Shown: positions 1-28,729 of the stretch, piece after piece
Layout of the letters: each line of letters begins with the position of its first letter
Position numbering within the stretch: position 1 is the stretch's first letter
From: Hormiphora californensis
Taxonomy: Eukaryota; Ctenophora; Tentaculata; Cydippida; Pleurobrachiidae
Direction of reading: 5' to 3'
DNA length: 64,000 bases
Assembly: GCA_020137815.1 (NCBI GenBank)
Contig: CM035358.1
Location: 891,356 to 955,355 of the forward strand
Translations under genes and position numbers: made by a program
Notes under the pieces: model-generated
The model's database searches: none
What the model saw: only the letters and a program-made list of their open reading frames with translations
What the model was told of the DNA's origin: nothing

Positions 1-588
1 CTGTGTACTAACTGTTATGTACGAACAGATCTGACCTTATACGGCCACACAAAAGTACATTATTTTACAGTCTGTTATTGTATATCTTTTTGTATCCTAG
101 ACAACTGAGAGACTTTAACGAGAAATAATGGAGAGGGAGGGAGAGAGAGAGAGAGAAAGAGAGAGAGAAAAGGAAGTTATTATCCCAGCCCCTGGTTTGT
201 ATACCATCTAAATCTAAATCTCATACAGCAGTATTTGCTTTGTACAATGTACTACAATGTACACAATACGTTTAAATGGGTGTCGTCAAAGAGAGATCTA
301 GTCCTCGCTGACATCTCTTTTGCTACTTGAATAAACATCAACTCCCTATGGTGTGTGATGTGTGTGTTAGCAGGTACAATTGTTAGCACGTTAGTCCCAC
401 TATACCTGATCTTGCTTTATCTTGCTTAGGTCGGTCTAAACCTCACCCAGTCTTTCCTTATTCTGTCTATTGCACAATTACTGTTATTTTATTGTATCAT
501 ACCCCTTTTTGTACCCTTTCTGTTGGTTTAGTTCCCACCATTACACTCCCATCCTGTTTGTAGGAGGGCCACTTCTGGTGAGCTTCAT
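1..588. other. upstream region of the TIR gene
   Basis: No coding exon is recognisable here. A GA-rich tract lies at about 130-172. The rest is unique-looking AT-rich sequence that probably contains the promoter and 5' UTR of the gene starting at 589. An acceptor-like pyrimidine-TAG lies at about 555-563, so a 5' UTR intron or a trans-splice site is possible. Confidence 0.4.
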
Positions 589-9533
<8,945 letters not shown>

Positions 9534-9633
9534 NNNNNNNNNNNNNNNNNNNNNNNNNNNNNNNNNNNNNNNNNNNNNNNNNNNNNNNNNNNNNNNNNNN
9601 NNNNNNNNNNNNNNNNNNNNNNNNNNNNNNNNN
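9534..9633. other. assembly gap of 100 N
   Basis: Exactly 100 N, the usual placeholder for a gap of unknown size. It cuts exon 20 of the TIR gene. The sequence beyond it is unrelated (LINE relic), so distance and even adjacency across the gap are not certain. Confidence 0.98.
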
Positions 9634-11100
9634 GTGTAAAATGATTTTCTTTGATGTTTTGATACTCTTGAGTGAATCTGAGGTGGTCAAGGTCAGGACA
9701 GTTTAGTAGTTTGTGTTTGGAGGTTTTCTCTTTCCCACATAACTCACAGTTGGGATTTATGGAAGGGTCTCTGTGGGAGAGGGCGCTTCCTAGGTTGTCT
9801 GCGCCCGATATGGCCAGTGTCAGACTTTCATTGTCTCCTTGTTTTGATTGTTAGTTAGTGTTTCTCTAATAATCTTTCCGATAATCGTTGTGTAAACTCA
9901 GAGTAATTTTTCGCTTTAGTTCGGCGATTGTCCCTGTCTTGTGTTGTTGTTTCAGCTTTGTCGTTATTTGACTTTGTTTGTCACTAGTGCATTCTGGGTG
10001 TTTTTGCTGTTGCTGCAGTCGCTTGTTTGCATTTGGTCTGCCTCTCATTGCCTTCTATGTTTGCGTGGGCCTTCACCTTTACTTTTTATACGCCATTATC
10101 TCTTTGCAGTTCGTGTATACTTCGGTAGAGTTCGGTTTAGTTGTTTGGAGTTTGAGAAGTTTCTGTTAGTCTTCTCAGTGTAGTGCTAGAGTCGGTGTGG
10201 ATCACTAGGTGTTGACCCTTTGTTTCCATTTTAGTAGTTTCTTTATTACCATATGTATGCCAGTAGCTCTGCTTGGTTATGGTGTTTTCGGGTGCAAGGG
10301 GCTCTTGAAGGATGATTTCCTGGTTATCATGTAGATTATGGCTCCTGCTCCTGTCAGTGTGTGAGTCTATCTTAATTCTGACCCATCGTTGTACGCGTTT
10401 ATACTTTGTTTCTGCTCAGTGGGAGTTTTGTTCAAAGGTTATATCGGTGTATTTTGTCTGGTCGATGGCATTAGGAGTTTTTAGGCTTGTTAAGAGTAAT
10501 TTCATCGCCTTCGAGTGCGTTAGATGCGCTCTTTTTTCGTTGGAAGGGGTCTGTCCACCAGTTTCCTCAAGCCTTCAGGTTGATGTAGTTGTTGATACTT
10601 TCTTGTTGATGTGGTAGGTGACATCGTCCTCCTGCCATTGTGGTTAGCACTATGTGTGCAGTGTGTTCGTTCCTCCGGTGATCCTTCGAGTGATAGAGTT
10701 CTGTGCTGCTTCAGCTTCATCTTGAGTGTTTGGTTTTCAGCGCTTTGCCCCATATGCCTGCCCGTATGTCAGGGTCTTCATAGGATATTGTCGTGAACGT
10801 ATCTCCTTAGGCTGTGCTTATTCCCCATTTTGTTGTCATGAGGTGTCTCAGTGGTCTCGCAGATCTTTAATTGTTTCTGTTTTATTTGGACGTGGCGGCT
10901 TTGTAGTTTAAGTTTTGTCCAGGGTTAAATTCCTAGACATCGCCTGGTTTGGACTGGGATAGTGAGTGGCTAGAGAGGGTGTGGATCACTAGGTGGACTC
11001 CTTTGTGTCCCATTTTGGTAGTTTCTTATTACCAATTGTATGCCAGTAGCTCTGCTTGATTTATGGTGTTTTCGGGTGCTGTTAGTTTTCCAAAATCCAG
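9634..11100 (-). mobile_element. degenerate LINE 3' part (RNase H and zinc knuckle)
   Basis: The minus strand reads in broken frames like the C-terminus of an RNase H-bearing non-LTR retrotransposon. About 10300-10440 gives DGS followed by TGAGAIIY, as in LINE RNase H domains. About 9665-9760 gives CELCGKEKTSKHKLLNC, a C-x2-C-x8-H-x4-C knuckle found at the end of such polyproteins. Stops and frameshifts show that it is dead. The piece at about 10190-10310 recurs at 10975-11085, so two fragments or a duplication are present. Confidence 0.7.
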
Positions 11101-11202
11101 TTTCTGGTTTTTGTCATATATGTTTGTGGTATCGTGTATCGCCGATACTATCGGAAATTTAAATGTTTCAATATCAAGCAAAAGTGAAAAAGAATTCATA
11201 AA

Positions 11203-11275
11203 GTCGCCTGACCGGGATTGAACCTGGCATTCTATGCTTCTTAGCCCAGAAAGTGGCCATTAGACCACGGAGCTG
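11203..11275 (-). tRNA. tRNA-like sequence, probably pseudogene or SINE head
   Basis: On the minus strand an A-box-like TGGTCTAATGG (11257-11267) and a B-box-like GGTTCAATCCC (11214-11224) are spaced as in tRNA genes. The T-stem has mismatches and the acceptor ends do not pair well. I therefore read it as a tRNA pseudogene or tRNA-derived SINE, not a working tRNA, and give no anticodon. Confidence 0.5.
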
Positions 11276-11284
11276 TTAGGTACA

Positions 11285-12300
11285 GTGCAATTCAGATATA
11301 CTTATCCTGTGCCGAGATTAGAAATTTGGCAGAGGTTCCCCAGGGGCTCCTGGCCCCTACTCGGTTTTTCAAGAAAGTTCACCCGGCCAGATCTGGCCGC
11401 CGGTGCCTGTTATTGGAGCAACAGGAGCCCTTGCACAAAAGCTTTATTGCACTTGAGTAATGTTGGTAAATATACTAAGTGTTATCGTGTTGGTCGGTGG
11501 GCAGGATTCCCTCAATTTGTGTTAATACCATTTGTTACAGTTGACCGCACTTTATTGATCCATCAGGCCCCAGGATCGCGGCTACGGGACCTATCCCTGG
11601 CCTTTCCCAGAGAGACCTCCCTCCCCGGGTCCTTCCTGTGAAGGACCCGCAGCACCCACCCCCCATGAGATTAGGCCCTAGGCTGCCACAGGGAGTCAGA
11701 AAATCCTGTCACCTGACTCCCCCCGCAGCAGTATATAGTGTTGAAGACCTTACATCGACTTGCTAGCCTTCATAACTCGGAGGGAGTGGTTGACGCATCC
11801 TAACCACCATATGACTGTCTGACAGTGGTCATCCGACGTGGGATTCGACGTGGAATTCTACCAGATGAGAGAGGCGCGTCGAACTTCACGTCGAGATATG
11901 GCAATTATGTCGGATGACCACTGCTACCTATTACCTAATCTGAACGCTCTGTAGCCATCAGATAGCCTTATGAACCTTAAAATGTGCTAACAACCCAATC
12001 AAATTACGTGTGGAACTGGAGGGCCTCCACACGGGTTAGGATACCATTGGGAGTACTTTTGGCAAATATAGCCGGGTACTTTTTGTAAGTTGGTCCCTTA
12101 GGCCTAACACGGGAATGATAAGTATGCGGTTTGGTAAAAATCTGCCGAAGATTCAAGCTGTATTTTAAGTGAAAATAATGCTGCATCTTTGTTCTGGGTC
12201 ACACACATTGAAACACAGTTGCCGAACATATTTTAGGTGCATTTAATGTGTGACTGGTAGAGCATGGGACGGAGGTTGACCGCTCTCTAACCAAGATATG
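11285..12300. other. gene-poor stretch
   Basis: No exon that I can support. It contains the small inverted-repeat element at 11823-11923. One plus-strand open frame of about 118 codons (11285-11641) has no recognisable motif. Confidence 0.4.
11823..11923. mobile_element. small inverted-repeat element
   Basis: CAGTGGTCATCCGAC at 11823-11837 is mirrored by GTCGGATGACCACTG at 11909-11923. The 101-bp structure resembles a MITE. A related end (CAGTCGTCATCCGACC) occurs near 12910. Confidence 0.7.
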
Positions 12301-12310
12301 AAGGTGATAA

Positions 12311-12489
<179 letters not shown>

Positions 12490-13890
12490 GGGGAAGGGAA
12501 GATAGGTAGGGAATGAATTTGGCCGCCTTAATCACATCAGTGAATAGATTTATTATTGATAATTGCCTCCCATTAGTTCAGATGATAAGAAATGCCAATC
12601 CTAAAAAGTAACATTAATCCCACTAAAAATACCACGAATGAATTTGAATGATCAAATGAGTCAACTGTCAAGTTATTGTCCTCTTTGCTCATGATCTCTA
12701 ATTGTTCCAGCTGCCCCAAAAGCCAAAAAACACGACAACAGCCACAAGACATGGTCAACCGTCAGCCCCTAACAGTGCTGCTTGTAGTCGCATTACCGTA
12801 ATGGAAATACAGTAATGAGACGCACACTTTGCATAAAATTTTAATTAAGCTATGGGAAAACTATACATACTTGGATTGACATATCCGTAGTACGGTATCA
12901 ACAACGTGACAGTCGTCATCCGACCTATTAGTAGCACGATACTGGTAGTATCTATCAGGGACCTCAAGGGGTGCTTCATGCCTTTCTAATACTCCATAGA
13001 TGGACCACTACCACCGTTATAGGCTTGCAGACTATAGAGGATGACTGAGAGATCAATACTTCGACGGGAATTGCAAGTCATCCAATTAATTTGTCCACCG
13101 ATCGCGATGTATATATCTCGAACTGATTGAACTTATCCTGGATCTTTCCGTCGGAGTTTTTTCCTTCCCTTCGACGAGCCCGATAAAACGATGGATCCTT
13201 CTAACGAAGGATTGCTCGCTAAACGATATATATCTAGTCTATGCACATCTGGGACCGGCGACAATATGATATAAAAAACCCCGTTAGAATCTATATAATA
13301 GGGATTAGGGGATACCCTTAATAAAATTTATTGGTTACAAGATAATTTTCATGCACTGCCACACGTGATTTGGGCTCACATTGTGGGGATAATTCATTAT
13401 CATTATATCTTATATCTTATATCATTATATCTTATATCATTATATCTTATAAGTCAATCAAGGGTGGACATTGGACATAGAGAAATATTGATAAGGCGGA
13501 AAGATAGAGAAAGACTGATATTAGATATATGATTCATTTTATTTGGAAAAGATAAATTATATCAGGTGAGCTATTGGTTGGTCGTATTGATACCTGAGTG
13601 AGATCGACGTGCGCGAGACTGAGATCGATCTCACATACAGGTCTCTGCTTTGGGCACGTCGCGCCCCTCATGTTCGTGCGCCCGTAAGGCGATCCCCTCA
13701 CATAAGGTCTGCTTATGCGGGCAAGTCTCTGCTCCGTTACAGTGCTGCTTGTAGTGAAGAAACGGTAGTGGTATTTCAGTAATCTGTGCGGAATTTGCGT
13801 GACGCACAATTGCTTTTGTCAACAATCTGTTAAAAGCACTTTTTGGTCAGCATGTACTAACGTGCTGATTGGCCACGGTTGCACGTCTTC

Positions 13891-13966
13891 ATACCGTGTC
13901 TCTGTTTTCCATTACCGTTGTCCCACTATAGTGGGAAAACGGTAATGGAAAACGGAGACACGGTAT
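13891..13966. repeat. near-perfect palindrome, 76 bp
   Basis: ATACCGTGTCTCTGTTTTCC pairs with GGAAAACGGAGACACGGTAT around the centre CCCACTATAGTGGG. It could fold into one hairpin. It may be a solo MITE or a small hairpin RNA locus. Confidence 0.8.
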
Positions 13967-14517
13967 AGCCTATCCTTACCTGTAATTATAGGCAAATTGG
14001 CTCACGGACAGCCCTTTTGCCGGTTTTTGGGGGCGATACTTCCCGACAAGATAAAAAGCTAATTCCGGTTGCGTTGGATTCGTATTGAAAAGCACATTCA
14101 GAAACATGTTGTTCCTTATTTCTGCGTTGATGACCGTCAGACCCTACTTTACATGGCACACACGTGAGTTCTTGCTCCTATTCTTCGCGGGATCCTATTC
14201 TTCGCGGAGCGAGAATAGGTTGCAATGGATCCGAACCTATATTGGCATCATTGAAAAATTATTATAGGTGCGAGGTCAACAGGTGGATAAAGTGGGTGAT
14301 GAATCACATGATATTGGTAATATCGAATAAAAATATGTAGTAAAAAGGCCAGAACTACTGTAATATATGCGTTGCCTGATCTCATCAGGATTGCCACCAG
14401 TCAGAACTGGTGCTTCTGTTGAAAATCTTGTGATTATCAAAAATCGATCCAGATCGAGAGAAATCCGTAGAGTCAGAATCGGAATGAGAGATGGAGAACT
14501 ATAGACAGAGAGAGGGG

Positions 14518-14518
<1 letters not shown>

Positions 14519-14612
<94 letters not shown>
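14519..14612. repeat. (GA)n microsatellite
   Basis: Pure GA run in intergenic DNA. Confidence 0.95.
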
Positions 14613-14615
<3 letters not shown>

Positions 14616-15141
14616 TGAACTGCGTCTATGATCCGGGGTGTGATGTCCATGCTTTATTTTGACAGATTGCATCGTCTAGACAGTTCTCCCATACCTCCCG
14701 CCCTTCTCGTCTCCTTAGTAGTAGCAAAAATATTTCAAGTTAGATAGAAAGGTTGTGATATATGAATATCGTACCGTAAATATAGGCCCGGTAAATTGAC
14801 TGCTTGGTGCTAGGTCAGCTCGAAAGAGAGACTGTACCGCTATATATATATATACTTTGGATTGAAACTGTACCTCTTTGTTGGGTTAACATGAAATTGA
14901 TGCAAAGTTTTTGTACAGGTGTGTGGCAAAAACCTTCCCTAGAAGTAGACAGTTTCTAACATCATGGAGCGCTAAAACGTTCCACATTCAATAACACTGG
15001 TCTGAACCTAAAGTTTAGACCTCTGTTATAACAAAATGCATAACCAAAGACCCCAAGTTGTACTTTAGGAACCTTCTCTCACACACGGGGTGTAAACTCT
15101 ACGAATAACCCGTACGTTGGTTCAATAGGATGGCTGTAAAG

Positions 15142-15250
15142 CAGGAACCGACCGAATCAGGAAATACTGGTCCCTGATTGGCTGATAACCAGTCACGTGA
15201 CCTAAATAACGAATTCTGATTGGCTGTTTACTTGTTTCGGTCGGTTCCTG
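15142..15250 (-). mobile_element. 109-bp hAT-type MITE, copy 2
   Basis: Same family as the element at 6823 but in the opposite orientation and also 109 bp. The flanking 8-mers CTGTAAAG and CCATCAAG match at 5 of 8 positions, so the target duplication is decayed or coincidental. It lies about 520 bp before the homeobox start codon. Confidence 0.88.
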
Positions 15251-15518
15251 CCATCAAGGGTGGCAAGCACAAGATGGCCAAGATGGATATTTAGATAGTA
15301 GTTGGATGGTGGTGCTATTTTCAACAAACGTAAAATCTACACGTATCACATGATCTCATCCTGTTATAGGTTATTCCGAGTCTCCTCCACAATAACAAAG
15401 TATAAATAGTTCCTAATATAGTAGTGAGCCCCATCAATTCTCTCTCCAGGTAGCTACTTCTCTGATAAGGAATTCCCCATACTGAGCAGAACTGCCGGTT
15501 GATTGGTCAGACATTCTG

Positions 15519-15519
15519 A

Positions 15520-15582
<63 letters not shown>
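15519..15582. repeat. (GA)n microsatellite
   Basis: GA run about 190 bp before the homeobox start codon. Confidence 0.93.
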
Positions 15583-15588
<6 letters not shown>

Positions 15589-15768
15589 AGTGTTCGGGGA
15601 GCTAGGTCACCCGTTCCTGCAGATGGGCGTCTCTTGGCCTCTCTCACGCGTTATGGGCAGAACCTTCGAGCGTCAACGCATCCCATCTTTCAGTTTGATT
15701 TACAACTTTTTCTCTTTCGCACAACCTATTGAGCTCGTATTGTAAAAACAAAGTGTAATTTCGTCGTC

Positions 15769-23634
<7,866 letters not shown>

Positions 23635-24143
23635 GGAACATTGTTTAGGAACACACGTGTGTCAACTTGTGTAGGAACACGTCTGTGTAGGACCATCATG
23701 TGTAATGAGAGACATTAGGAACACTTGTGTGTACTGTGAGACTCTGAAAAACACTATATACTGTCACGATGACCCCGCCACGTGGTCACTAGAGAGAGCT
23801 GGACCATTAGTTATGAACGTTTCCAGTAAGGTTATGAACGTTTCTATAAGCGAGGTTATGAACGTTTCTAGTGAGGTAAATGAACGTATATTTTAACAGA
23901 TGTTATACAGATAGTTTACTAGGAAAGGATTCAAGAGACTTTATATAACCAGGTGTGAAATCAATATATTAACGTTTTATAAAGAGATTTGTACAACACG
24001 AGTTCAGTGTCTCTCTCCGCAGCAGTAAGAAACTGTTTAGATGATCAGTGTTTCCAATGGTTACCATAGCGACATGAACAATGGTTACCATGGTAACGAA
24101 GTGATGTTGATTGAGAGGTGAATGCTAACTGTCTGATTTACTA
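23635..24143. other. convergent intergenic region
   Basis: 509 bp between the stops of the homeobox gene (+) and the DEG/ENaC gene (-). It holds degenerate repeats of GTTATGAACGTTTCTA (23810-23885) and two copies of TGGTTACCAT. No exon is visible. Confidence 0.5.
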
Positions 24144-27100
24144 CTAACTTCTTTCCTTCATTCTGCTACTAACCACTCGTAGTTTTCTGTACCCAAACTT
24201 CACGCTATACCGTATAAAGTCTATGATTGTAAAAATGCTCGCTCCCAGGAAAAGTCCCAACATTCCCCCAATGTCTGCTAAAAGGTTCCAAAAATCATAC
24301 TCTCGGACTTGGAAAACCTGCTCTGCATACATGTCCCGGAAATACGTCTCCAAGATCACGTTGTTCTTCCTGTGGGGAGAGTTATATGTACTTGGTTATA
24401 CAGTACAGTCATAGATAAGATTAATCGAACCTCGATTTACCGGAACCGCGATTTATAATCTTCCCTCGAGGGTTCCGGTAAATTGAGGTTTGTATTGGTC
24501 CATGATTGTTTGTTTATGAGTCCTACATGACCTGATGATGATATTTATTGATTTATACTATGTAGTAACACACACCTCAGTGGGTGATATTTGTGACAAA
24601 ACACGTGGTTGGTGGCTCTAGTGATATATTAATTTGAAACAATTGCACTTACAGAAAGTCATCCACGGTAAAATTATACTTCCTTCCCTCTCCATCCCTT
24701 ATCTTCCCTGCCGCATACTCCCTGGGTAATAAGAAGAGGTGCATTTTATAAAGCGGGCAATTTATTAGGGCCAATTCACCTCGCATACACACATATTATG
24801 AGCTGTGAAGGGAGTAGGTTATGCATGGAGGGAATCTCCCCACGCCCTGTTTAGGATGGGTCATAGCCCATAGGGCCGGGGTATATTATGACAGCACCCC
24901 CCGCTCACACTCTGGCCTACGCTGCAGGCCCCTGTATCAGTTGGCCTACGCTGTAGGCCCCTGTATCAGTTGGCCTACGCTGTAGGCCCCTGTATCAGTG
25001 ACCATCTAAAACGATACAGTATGCAAATCTCAGACCTTGCTGAGACTCTCTCTCTCTCACACAAATTAAAACAAGTTGTAAGACTCTCTCTCTCCCACTC
25101 TGTCATAATACGCATACCTAGGAATAGCGGTAGTGGCAACTGATAGTTCATAGTCAAAGTGTTCGCAGGGTACCCAACATCCACACTCCCGTTCCTCACC
25201 CTTCTCTGGGCTGGTCTGTGATTCATCCAGTACTGGGTGGAGATGGAGGAGGTTAGTAATCAGACTGGGAAACCAATTATATAGAGGTTGAGTAAGTTAA
25301 TCTGCGCAAGAATAGTCGTCAGGGCATTAGAAAAGGTCAGCGCAATGACAGTAACTTACCAAATTGGTGGTATGCCATTTTCCCGCATTCCTCCATCTGT
25401 TTCAGAGAGCATGCTGTGTAGTTGTAAATATTGTGAGGGGGTAACACAGGAATACACCTAGGGGAGATCAGATGTGAGTGTGTTACTTTAACTAAGGAGA
25501 GATCAGATGTGAGTGTGTTACTCTAACTAAGGAGAGATCAGATGTGAGTTTGTTACTTTAACTAAAGAGAGATCAGATGTGACTACTAACCCGCAGGAGG
25601 CGTTCAGTTGTTTATCCCTGCACTCCGTATGGCAACTTTCCAAATCATACGCCCCATAGCTATTCCTTTGTAAAGCGGAGTTACACTTTCCTCCCTCTTC
25701 CTCCGGCAACTCTCGTCTCTGTAACGGAGAGGCTTGGATAGAGGGAGGGGGGGGGCTAAAGTTTTTGCAGCGATTTTCAAAAACTTCAAAAACTAAAATG
25801 GGTAGGAAAATTCAAAAACTTCAAAAACCTATAACACTTGGATGAAGGTTGTGTAGACGGGGACCAATCCAGGTTACTATGGTTACCCCTTACCCAACAT
25901 TCAACAATGTTACTATGGTTACCATTCTCTCGGAAATCTCTAGAATATTTGGATGCGATGCTCAATTCTATCCCGATTTTGAGACAGAGGGTGTTTCGGA
26001 TATAAAAGTTGCCACGTGACTTTTAATCAACAATTTGTTATCAGGGGCGAAAGTTTCCTGCGGCCGATTGTGCAGAGGGTAGGGAAGTTTTTAACATTAA
26101 ATGTTTAACAGTACAGCCCATGCAGCACAAGTCGAGTCACGTCATATTAACACCTGACCTCAGTAAGTACTCAGTGGGGTGGTACCAGGAACCGACCGAA
26201 ACAAGTAAACAACCAATCAGAACTCGTTATTTAGGTCACGTGACTGGTTATCAGCCAATCAGGGACCAGTATTTCCTGATTCGGTCGGTTCCTAGGTGGT
26301 ACCCTTTAGGAAGCTGCCTAGTCGAACACCTTATACAATCCTCATTCAAAAAGTGCTTCGATGTCACATTGACCTTAGTGTCATTTCCCTCTACCTTCAC
26401 TTCCACTAAAAACCCATGTGTATCACTAACCTCAATTCGTTTAATGGTTACTCGGTAGTGTATCACTAACCTCAATTCGTTTAAGGGTTACTCGGTAGTG
26501 TATCACTAACCTCAATTCGTTTAAGGGTTACTCGGTAGTGCATCACTAACCTCAATTCGTTTAAGGGTTACTCGGTAGTGTATCACTAACCTCAATTCGT
26601 TTAAGGGTTACTCGGTAGTGTAGTCCGGGCGACATAATAATACCAGTGTTCCGTGTGCTTGAGTACTGTGTGTAATGATGAATCGCCATTACAAATCCAA
26701 TCTGACCGGCTGAAGAAATTGATATGTTAGGAACTTAGGAACCTAGATTTAGTTCGATCAGTGAGAGTGGTCACATTATACCTAACAGTAGGCTGCCAGT
26801 ATCCATGGCTGGATAGTTAGTGGCTCAACCAACAAGAGATCTAGATTTTTAAGCTACACTGTTGATAGATACTGACTTACTCGTATCAGTATAGTCTCGT
26901 CGGTTGGCGTTTAGTCGTAGGTACACAGACCCATAATCTCCTGCTTTAGAATGCAGGACACCTTTCGGGTTGAATCTAAAACACTTTCCGGTAGGACTCA
27001 ACTCCTGGAATTAAAATGTGAGGGTACGTAACATACTCTCCATGACCAGCAGGAACCGACCGAAACAAGTAAACAACCAATCAGAACTCGTTATTTAGGT

Positions 27101-28729
27101 CACGTGACTGGTTATCAGCCAATCAGGGACCAGTTTTTCCTGATTCGGTCGGTTCCTGATGACCAGCCAAGTGGAACGTTTGTAGGGTTTGAAATAATTG
27201 CTACAACCACGAAAAGTGCACACTAGGTAATTACGCTTTTAAATTTATTAATTCTGGCAACTAGGCCTTGGCCGGGCACAAATGGTGACACAGACACACA
27301 AATTCTGTTGACAAACATACGAACGAACGGACATACAGGAGACTGTTTAAATACCTCTTCAATCATGTTTGATCGGTCAGCGAAGATTTCCATATCCTCA
27401 CACCGCCTCGCGTGGGCATACGCACAGAATATCTTGGTGTTCTCCCAGGAGGGCGAGTTTCTAGAAAATAACTGTGTGGAACTATATGTGGAACATTATA
27501 CATACTGTGAATAGTTCAATATTTGGATGAGATGGTGGAGGCTGGTGGGGTAGTATATCTGTTTGGTTTCATTATTCACACTAATAGTTCAATAGTTCAT
27601 GCCGTCACACAGTGTCAGCTGCGACTTTTCTACACTGCAGTTCCAAGAGTATGTATACCTGTAAAAGTCCTGGTAAGGTACATTACCAATGTCATCCATG
27701 CCATCTCTAGTCCAATTAACACGTTTCCAATCACTGACATTGTCCCATGTCTCCGCAAACAAATCATCTTCCTCTAAATACGACTTGCTCACCTGGGTAT
27801 ATGGAATGTATATGATGAATAGAGAAACGGCATATAACAAGTCGACTGTGTGTGCAGTCACGAAGTCTTTGTGGGTGAGCCTGCAGTACATGATATCTTC
27901 ATTCTTCGAGTTGTTGAGTAAGGGTTACTCAACAAGATCTGAGCTGGTATAATTACCAGGAACCGACCAAATCAGGAAATACTGGTCCCTGATTGGCTGA
28001 TAACCAGTCACGTGACCGAAATAACTAGTTCTGATTGGTTGTTTACTTGTTTCGGTCGGTTCCTGTTACTTACCCTGTTGAGATTACACAGTGAAATGGT
28101 TGGAAACTGCATACTCCCATGTTCGTTATGATACACGTTAATCTTCGTGCTGACCGGCTTAGAAAGGTACTTGTGGACGGACTTGGAGATGTTGTGGAGG
28201 GTGTAGGTTAGAGCCAGGGCCCACGCTGTGGATAAACCAGGGTGAGTAAAGAGGGTACTACCCGCATCCTCCATATTCTTAAATCGACATAGTTTACGCA
28301 GAGAATACGGAGCGAATATAATATGAGATACTGAAAACGTTGTTTACCGAGGTAAAATAACCATTTCGTGGCAGTGATGCATTTCCGTTTTTCCTTTTTC
28401 CCTCCTCTTTCTTCCACTGTTTCAGCTTCTACTGGTGTACTCGATTCTTCTAATGGCTCCGCCCTAAAATAGGGTAAAAGTTAAAAAAATGCTGATATAA
28501 TTGTTATCTACCATCTGGATTCGTAGATACTTTTGGGTCGAATCCAGGAAAGTTTAACATGTGAGAATCGAAAAGTTTCAGTTCCGTACATAGGTATAAT
28601 ATTTGGATGATTTCCATTTCGTTTCGGTACGAATTTCTGCTGTAGTACCCCGCTGATCAGTTTCTTAGAGCTCGGGTGGATAAACCTCATCCGCTGTAGT
28701 CCCTGTTTGTCACCCATAATGGGACCCAC
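24144..28729 (-). CDS. DEG/ENaC family sodium channel subunit
   Basis: Twelve exons, 596 aa, in minus-strand order: 28512-28729, 28348-28463, 28074-28225, 27611-27903, 27355-27460, 26881-27004, 26303-26450, 25591-25716, 25360-25457, 25118-25232, 24653-24721, 24144-24369. Phases agree throughout. TM1 is about 106-123, followed by FPTISLCNLN. The extracellular part has GKCFRFNP, ESCHTEC and the CGCWVPC motif. The last exon has LLADIGGMLGLFLGASI, the TM2 signature with G564-A565-S566 as selectivity filter and Ala553 at the degenerin position, as in MEC-4. Two membrane segments with a large Cys-rich ectodomain fit a trimeric amiloride-type cation channel. The gating stimulus cannot be told. The acceptors of exons 4 and 7 are weak, so those starts are least certain. 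Confidence 0.88.
24424..24494. mobile_element. short pogo-like MITE relic
   Basis: AATCGAACCTCGATTTACCG pairs with CGGTAAATTGAGGTTTGT in the last intron of the DEG/ENaC gene. Same family as the elements at 8805 and 19008. Confidence 0.65.
24913..24998. repeat. 29-bp tandem repeat, three copies
   Basis: TGGCCTACGCTGTAGGCCCC followed by TGTATCAGT, three times. Each unit contains a short palindrome (GGCCTACGC...GTAGGCC). It lies in a DEG/ENaC intron. Confidence 0.88.
25462..25580. repeat. 35-bp tandem repeat
   Basis: About 3.4 copies of a unit containing GAGATCAGATGTGAGTGTGT. It lies in the intron just upstream (gene sense) of DEG/ENaC exon 9. Confidence 0.85.
26186..26294 (+). mobile_element. 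109-bp hAT-type MITE, copy 3, at a splice donor
   Basis: Ends CAGGAACCGACC and GGTCGGTTCCTA, with a perfect 8-bp duplication GGTGGTAC at 26178-26185 and 26295-26302. On the gene strand the right duplication reads GTACCACC, which is exactly the first 8 bases of the intron after DEG/ENaC exon 7. Confidence 0.93.
26421..26620 (-). repeat. five 40-bp copies of a DEG/ENaC exon start
   Basis: Five consecutive 40-bp units (TATCACTAACCTCAATTCGT and so on). The unit nearest the gene supplies the first about 30 bases of exon 7 and its acceptor (ACCGAG|TAACC). The other four are near-identical copies upstream in gene sense. 40 is not a multiple of three, so extra copies could not be read through in frame. 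Confidence 0.88.
27050..27158 (+). mobile_element. 109-bp hAT-type MITE, copy 4
   Basis: Perfect 8-bp duplication ATGACCAG at 27042-27049 and 27159-27166. It lies in the DEG/ENaC intron between the exons at 27355-27460 and 26881-27004, about 45 bp before the acceptor. Confidence 0.95.
27957..28065 (-). mobile_element. 109-bp hAT-type MITE, copy 5, at a splice donor
   Basis: Flanking 8-mers ATAATTAC and TTACTTAC agree at 6 of 8 positions. On the gene strand the latter is GTAAGTAA, exactly the first 8 bases of the intron after the TM1 exon of the DEG/ENaC gene. Confidence 0.9.

Larger units (their letters stand above)
12490..15768. other. intergenic DNA upstream of the homeobox gene
   Basis: No supported exon. 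It holds a palindrome at 13891-13966, GA tracts at 14519 and 15519, and a hAT MITE at 15142. The sequence around 12770-12840 and 13735-13815 shares a motif (TACAGTGCTGCTTGTAGT), suggesting a dispersed repeat. The homeobox promoter probably lies at its right end. Confidence 0.45.

Noticed and set aside
11285-11641. 118-codon plus-strand frame
   Set aside because: No motif, no splice context and no coding bias that I can see. Its length is compatible with chance.
25604-25789. Overlapping frame with RDESCRRKREE over a DEG/ENaC exon
   Set aside because: The neighbouring frame (LPEEEGGKCN to ECRDKQLNASC) carries the conserved cysteines and fits the phases.
28330-28350. A 19-bp intron before the DEG/ENaC TM1 exon
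   Set aside because: Too short to splice. The acceptor at 28226 gives a 122-bp intron with matching phase and a proper TM1.
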